Shown here piece by piece: positions 6,284 to 6,992 of a stretch of DNA of 6,992 nt. Location of the stretch: NCBI GenBank assembly GCA_027004315.1, contig JALTHV010000299.1, positions 1 to 6,992 of the forward strand, in the 5' to 3' direction. Source of the stretch: Deltaproteobacteria bacterium. Lineage in GTDB: Bacteria; Desulfobacterota; Dissulfuribacteria; Dissulfuribacterales; UBA3076. The position numbers and the translations under genes are program-made. The notes under the pieces were generated by a model, which saw nothing but the letters and a program-made list of their open reading frames with translations, ran no database searches and had not been told where the DNA came from. Position 1 is the first letter of the stretch; every line of letters begins with the position of its first letter.

Positions 6284-6992
6284 AGAGAATTATCCGGGCG
6301 GGTATAGCCATTTCTATGATGGCCCTATTGCTGGCGTCTGATGTCAGCGCCAGGGCAGTTGGATGGGAGGAGATCTTTTTCAATGCAAATCGGGCCTACA
6401 GACAGGGGAGATATCAGGAGGCGATTGATGGATATCAGCGTCTGATCCGCTCTGGTCATAGGAGTGGAGACATCTATTACAATTTGGGGAATGCCTGGTT
6501 TCGTATGCACCGGCTCGGCCGGGCCATCCTGAACTATGAACGTGCCCGCATCCTGATGCCGAGGGATGCCGACCTGAATTTTAATCTCCACTATGCACTC
6601 GATAAGACCCAGGATGCCATTCCTGAGACCAGGGGCCTTGTCAGCACGACCTTTTTTTGGCTCAATTCCTTTAGTCTCGGTGAGCTTTTTTGGGCATTTG
6701 CCATAGTGAATCTCATATTTTGGGCAATCCTCCTGATAAGGCTGTTTCTAAAGACAGAGTGGACATACTATCTCTCTGTAGCCTTTCTGATCCTCTGGCT
6801 CATTGCAGGTCTCTCTCTTGGTCTGAAGGGCTATGATATGGCTACAGATGACCGTGCCGTCATCCTCAATCCAGAGGCAGACATCCTCGCTGGCCCTGAT
6901 GCCGGAGACACTATACTCTTTAAACTCCATGAGGGTGCTATTGTCCACTATGAGAGGTCAGAGGACGGGTGGTCCCTGATACACCTGTCTGC
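6280..6992 (+). CDS. batE: BatE: TPR, two membrane helices and SH3-like domain; 3' end cut
   Basis: The frame opens at GTG 6280, overlapping the batD stop (GTGA), and runs open to the right edge, giving 237 visible codons. The N-terminus reads MKRIIRAGIAISMMALLLAS (initiator read as M) and is a signal peptide. Two TPR-like units follow (about 31-97): ANRAYRQGRYQEAIDGYQ and DIYYNLGNAWFRMHRLGRAI running on to ILMPRD. Two hydrophobic helices lie at about 135-156 and 162-182. After them begins an SH3-like module, RAVILNPEADILAGPDAGD (192-210) and LHEGAIVHYERSEDGWSLIH (216-235), as expected for the bacterial SH3 domain of BatE. The remaining codons, probably only a small part, lie beyond the window. 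The gene closes the batA-E order and is likely coupled to batD translation. The TPR, membrane and SH3 combination makes the call secure even though it is partial. Confidence 0.9.
   Translation, partial: MKRIIRAGIAISMMALLLASDVSARAVGWEEIFFNANRAYRQGRYQEAIDGYQRLIRSGHRSGDIYYNLGNAWFRMHRLGRAILNYERARILMPRDADLNFNLHYALDKTQDAIPETRGLVSTTFFWLNSFSLGELFWAFAIVNLIFWAILLIRLFLKTEWTYYLSVAFLILWLIAGLSLGLKGYDMATDDRAVILNPEADILAGPDAGDTILFKLHEGAIVHYERSEDGWSLIHLS

Noticed and set aside
6325..6591. Minus-strand open frame of 88 codons opposite batE
   Set aside because: It is antisense to the TPR region of batE, which is clearly the coding strand by motif content and a strong ribosome binding site.

Overview
The window is a contiguous stretch of one Bat (Bacteroides aerotolerance-type) operon, read entirely on the + strand and cut at both ends. 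The order is: the 3' part of a DUF58 protein; a short BatD-like membrane protein; batA; batB; a 161-base spacer filled by a long imperfect palindrome; batC; batD; and batE, which runs off the right edge. A MoxR-type AAA ATPase is the usual partner just upstream of the DUF58 gene, but it would lie outside the window.

The layout is very compact. batA and batB start inside the stop codon of the preceding gene (ATGA), batE does the same with a GTG start (GTGA), and batD starts one base after batC ends. Two junctions break this pattern: the 21-base gap before the short BatD-like gene, and the batB-batC spacer. Apart from that spacer, essentially all of the sequence is coding on the + strand, and nothing on the - strand looks real.

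How the products probably work together (known family pattern plus inference): BatA and BatB are inner-membrane proteins with von Willebrand A domains and intact MIDAS metal-binding residues. BatC and BatE carry TPR repeats. BatD and the short BatD-like protein place beta-rich domains outside the membrane and a helical tail inside. Together with DUF58 and MoxR they are thought to form an envelope complex linked to stress or oxygen tolerance. The exact biochemical activity of Bat complexes is not established.

The organism looks like a Gram-negative bacterium of moderate GC content with heavy use of AGG/AGA arginine codons. The gene order and style recall Desulfobacterota (former deltaproteobacteria), but this is a weak inference. 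The most unusual object is the roughly 148-base palindrome at 3529-3676. It overlaps the batB stop codon, ends just before the batC ribosome binding site, and resembles an ERIC- or MITE-like intergenic element or a structured mRNA spacer.
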